Shown one piece after another: positions 37,661-39,539 of a stretch of 39,539 nt of DNA (positions are counted from its first letter, which is position 1; each line of letters begins with the position of its first letter). A program made the translations under genes and the position numbers. This DNA comes from Methylococcales bacterium. GTDB taxonomy: Bacteria; Pseudomonadota; Gammaproteobacteria; Methylococcales; Methylomonadaceae. A model generated the notes under the pieces. It saw only the letters and a list, made by a program, of their open reading frames with translations. It did no database searches and was not told where the DNA came from. Where the stretch lies: positions 1 through 39,539 of the forward strand of contig JAGLDH010000069.1 of NCBI GenBank assembly GCA_023145835.1. The letters run 5' to 3'.

Positions 37661-38104
37661 ATGCAAATCATTAAAGACAAACAAATTATAGAAGATAACT
37701 GGACTCATCTTGCTGATAGCGATGAGCTATCTGATGGCAATATAACGGTATCTTTAGCTCGATGGAAAGAAGAAAAAACAAAACTTACTAACCGAAACGG
37801 TAGCACAGGCATTAGACTATCACCATCAGACAAAATTGAGAACTTTACTGATAATTTAGATCAAATCTCATTAGTCGCACTTGAATTCTCTGCATTTACC
37901 GATGGCAGGTCTTTTTCCCATGCAAGGTTATTACGCAATAGATATGGTTTTAAAGGTGAAATACGCGCCATAGGCAACTATATGGCAGACCAAGTTTTTT
38001 ACTTGTCTCGTGTTGGCGTTAACGCCTTTCAATTAGAGAAACCAAAAGACCTAATTACCGCCTTATCAACTATGAATGATTTTACAGTTACATATCAATC
38101 ATAA
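37661..38104 (+). CDS. DUF934 protein, cysI partner
   Basis: A 147-residue protein of the DUF934 family, which is found almost only next to ferredoxin-type sulfite reductase genes. Motifs are LVALEFSAFTDGRSFSHARLLRNRYGF (only part of which is usually quoted) and AIGNYMADQVFYLSRVGVNAF, the core of the family. A strong AGGAGA ribosome site precedes the ATG. It probably helps the reductase assemble or receive electrons, but this is not proven. In many relatives cysH comes next; here it does not. Confidence 0.92.
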   Translation: MQIIKDKQIIEDNWTHLADSDELSDGNITVSLARWKEEKTKLTNRNGSTGIRLSPSDKIENFTDNLDQISLVALEFSAFTDGRSFSHARLLRNRYGFKGEIRAIGNYMADQVFYLSRVGVNAFQLEKPKDLITALSTMNDFTVTYQS

Positions 38105-38291
38105 ATTAATTTACTAAAATAGTTAGATAAGTAAATACTGAAAAACAAAGGTTCTTCTATAGCAAAATTATTTAGAACGTCTAAAATTAAATTTATTTAC
38201 TAACTATTTCTACTGTTACCATCTTACTTTTAAAAACTATCCATGAAACTACATCATTACTCACCCCATTAGGGAATATACAGACATTGTT

Positions 38292-39197
38292 GTGAATACA
38301 TATCTAAATTTCAATGAATATAAACTAAAATATCTAGCTTCTGGAGGGTATGCCAAGCTTTATATTGCAATACCAAAAAAAACTGGAAGGCCTTGTTTAT
38401 GTGTAAAGTTTTTGCATCCAGATTTTATACAAAGTTCTGTGCATGTAATTCGCTTTCAAAAAGAATTATTTTTACTCAAAGCCATAGATCATAAAGGTCT
38501 ACCCCAGCTAATACATAATGGCTTAAGTGATATCAAACCCTATATAGCATACCAATATATTGCTGCTGGAACTGTCTTAAATTTGTTAAAAGAAAGCGCA
38601 AAACCAAGCCGCGACTCATCTAAAAAATTATTCAACCCTGTCACTCAATTGTTTAAAAATTTATACACACCCTCAAAAATTCCTTATAAAAAACATTACC
38701 TTAACACTCAGCTTGCCATAAATATTATGGTTCAGTTACTTGAAATACTTGATTATTTACATAACTTACCTAAACCTATAGTACATAGTGACATTAGTCC
38801 TGAAAATTTGCTACTAGACTATCAAAACAAACTTTACTTAATTGATTTTGGCTGTGCAAAAACGTTTGAAACAAATGATACTGAAAGAAACAATTGGATT
38901 GGAAAACCCTCATATTTATCACCTGAACAAGCTCAAGGACTAAATTGGGATTATCGAAGCGATCTATATCAAGCAGGAATCATTTTTTACGAGTTACTAA
39001 GTCATCATAAGAAAAACTCTGGGCTTAATGAACAAGATGCAAGAATTATTGCAGCCACCCCTCCCTCCCTAATTCTTTCCAACATCCCCCCAGTTTTTCA
39101 TGACTTTATAAAAAAACTATTACACACCGATTTAAATCAACGCTGGCAATCTGCTAAAGAATGCTTAATAGAACTTAAAAAGGCTAGCAATTCCTAA
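38292..39197 (+). CDS. Eukaryotic-like Ser/Thr protein kinase
   Basis: A 301-residue soluble Hanks-type kinase. The Gly loop is SGGYAKLY (17-24), the ATP Lys is Lys39, the helix-C Glu is Glu58, the catalytic loop is HSDISPEN with Asp167 and Asn172 (HSD replaces the usual HRD), and DFG is at 185-187. The activation loop ends in SPEQAQG. All key residues are present, so it is probably active; loss of the HRD Arg suggests no need for activation-loop phosphorylation. About 33 extra residues (103-135, basic) are inserted between the hinge and helix E. There is no transmembrane or sensor domain. The start is GTG. A 187-base gap separates it from the sulfite reductase genes. Confidence 0.88.
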   Translation: MNTYLNFNEYKLKYLASGGYAKLYIAIPKKTGRPCLCVKFLHPDFIQSSVHVIRFQKELFLLKAIDHKGLPQLIHNGLSDIKPYIAYQYIAAGTVLNLLKESAKPSRDSSKKLFNPVTQLFKNLYTPSKIPYKKHYLNTQLAINIMVQLLEILDYLHNLPKPIVHSDISPENLLLDYQNKLYLIDFGCAKTFETNDTERNNWIGKPSYLSPEQAQGLNWDYRSDLYQAGIIFYELLSHHKKNSGLNEQDARIIAATPPSLILSNIPPVFHDFIKKLLHTDLNQRWQSAKECLIELKKASNS

Positions 39198-39242
39198 CGT
39201 TGATAGAAACCAAAAATAACATAATATTTTATAAAAAATAAA

Positions 39243-39389
39243 AACCAACTTGGCTATTCTATTCGTCAAAATAGCTCACATATTAGTAAAACTGGAAATA
39301 AATATATTCAACGGGCTTCTTATATACTCGCACTAGTCTCTTCTATCTATAGATGCATCAACTCTTTTTCAGAGCATAAATTCACATAG
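39243..39389 (+). pseudogene. IS110-family transposase C-terminal remnant
   Basis: Translated in the frame of codon 39252, this stretch gives HISKTGNKYIQRASYILAL, followed by VSSIYRCINSF, which is the conserved C-terminal Transposase_20 helix pattern of IS110 elements (ISK-GN--LR--LY--A). There is no start and the frame closes at 39387-39389; upstream it is stopped at 39222-39224. It is therefore a decayed fragment of about 45 residues. The frame was not long enough for a gene call. Confidence 0.78.
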
Positions 39390-39539
39390 ATTTCCACGAA
39401 AAACGTAATATACAGTAACAGATAGTCATTTAATAAAGCTTCAATTATCTACTTTGGCTTTCATTCTATCTTCCATTGATCAGTAAACATTTTTCCTGAT
39501 TAGCAAGAATCTTCCGCCAAACGTTGAGAGCCCTTTAAA
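39390..39539. other. Right-edge non-coding stretch
   Basis: Nothing with a reading frame is seen. A stretch around 39389-39434 shares short blocks in order with the left half of the palindromic element (TTTCCACGAA, ACGTAATA, then TAGTCATTTA after an insertion), possibly a degenerate copy. Confidence 0.35.

Noticed and set aside
1-39539. CRISPR array, tRNA or rRNA genes
   Set aside because: No regularly spaced direct repeats, cloverleaf or rRNA-like sequence was seen on reading through both strands.

Overview
The window is a dense, AT-rich stretch of chromosome from a gammaproteobacterium. Three things point there: the order pilMNOPQ, then aroK-aroB-damX-hemE, which is a classic gammaproteobacterial neighbourhood; a zinc-type ribosomal protein L31; and a cysI gene followed by a DUF934 gene. 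I cannot fix the genus from sequence alone. No rRNA, tRNA or CRISPR array was seen.

Layout. (1) 286-5045, + strand: the end of a lipopolysaccharide or surface-polysaccharide cluster, with an O-antigen ligase-like membrane protein, a SAM methyltransferase, two family-2 glycosyltransferases and an odd short MetF-like protein. (2) 5187-8733, - strand: a small secreted helical protein, a CPXCG zinc-ribbon protein, a short-chain dehydrogenase, a DUF4124 protein and a POT-family peptide transporter. (3) 8857-16568, + strand: a moxR-bat operon (MoxR AAA+ ATPase, DUF58, DUF4381, two von Willebrand A proteins with the second fused to TPRs, and BatD) ending with a beta-hydroxyacid dehydrogenase. (4) 16855-17386: a small secreted glycine-zipper protein, a long palindromic repeat element and a bidirectional terminator. 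(5) 17412-27247, - strand: hemE, damX, aroB and aroK; then, past a terminator, the type IV pilus alignment-subcomplex and secretin operon pilMNOPQ. (6) 27248-27978: a long intergenic region with a second copy of the palindromic element and an orphan minus-strand terminator. (7) 27979-36007: mrcA (penicillin-binding protein 1A), gltA, rpmE, xthA, ampG and nhaD. (8) 36008-39197, + strand: a siroheme sulfite/nitrite reductase, its DUF934 partner and a eukaryotic-like Ser/Thr kinase. (9) The right edge holds the decayed C-terminus of an IS110-family transposase.

How the genes fit together. Several blocks deal with the envelope: polysaccharide assembly and ligation, peptidoglycan synthesis (mrcA), muropeptide recycling (ampG), division-linked SPOR protein (damX) and pilus assembly. 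The moxR-bat operon probably encodes an inner-membrane, chaperone-like complex. The rest is core metabolism (shikimate, haem, citrate cycle, sulfite reduction), sodium homeostasis and DNA repair.

The points most worth a second look are the pair of ~160 bp palindromic MITE-like elements, the glycine-zipper secreted protein just upstream of one of them, the MetF-like orphan in the polysaccharide locus, the kinase with an unusual insertion beside cysI, the IS110 remnant, and a possible small RNA between pilM and mrcA. Apart from these the window is ordinary chromosomal backbone.
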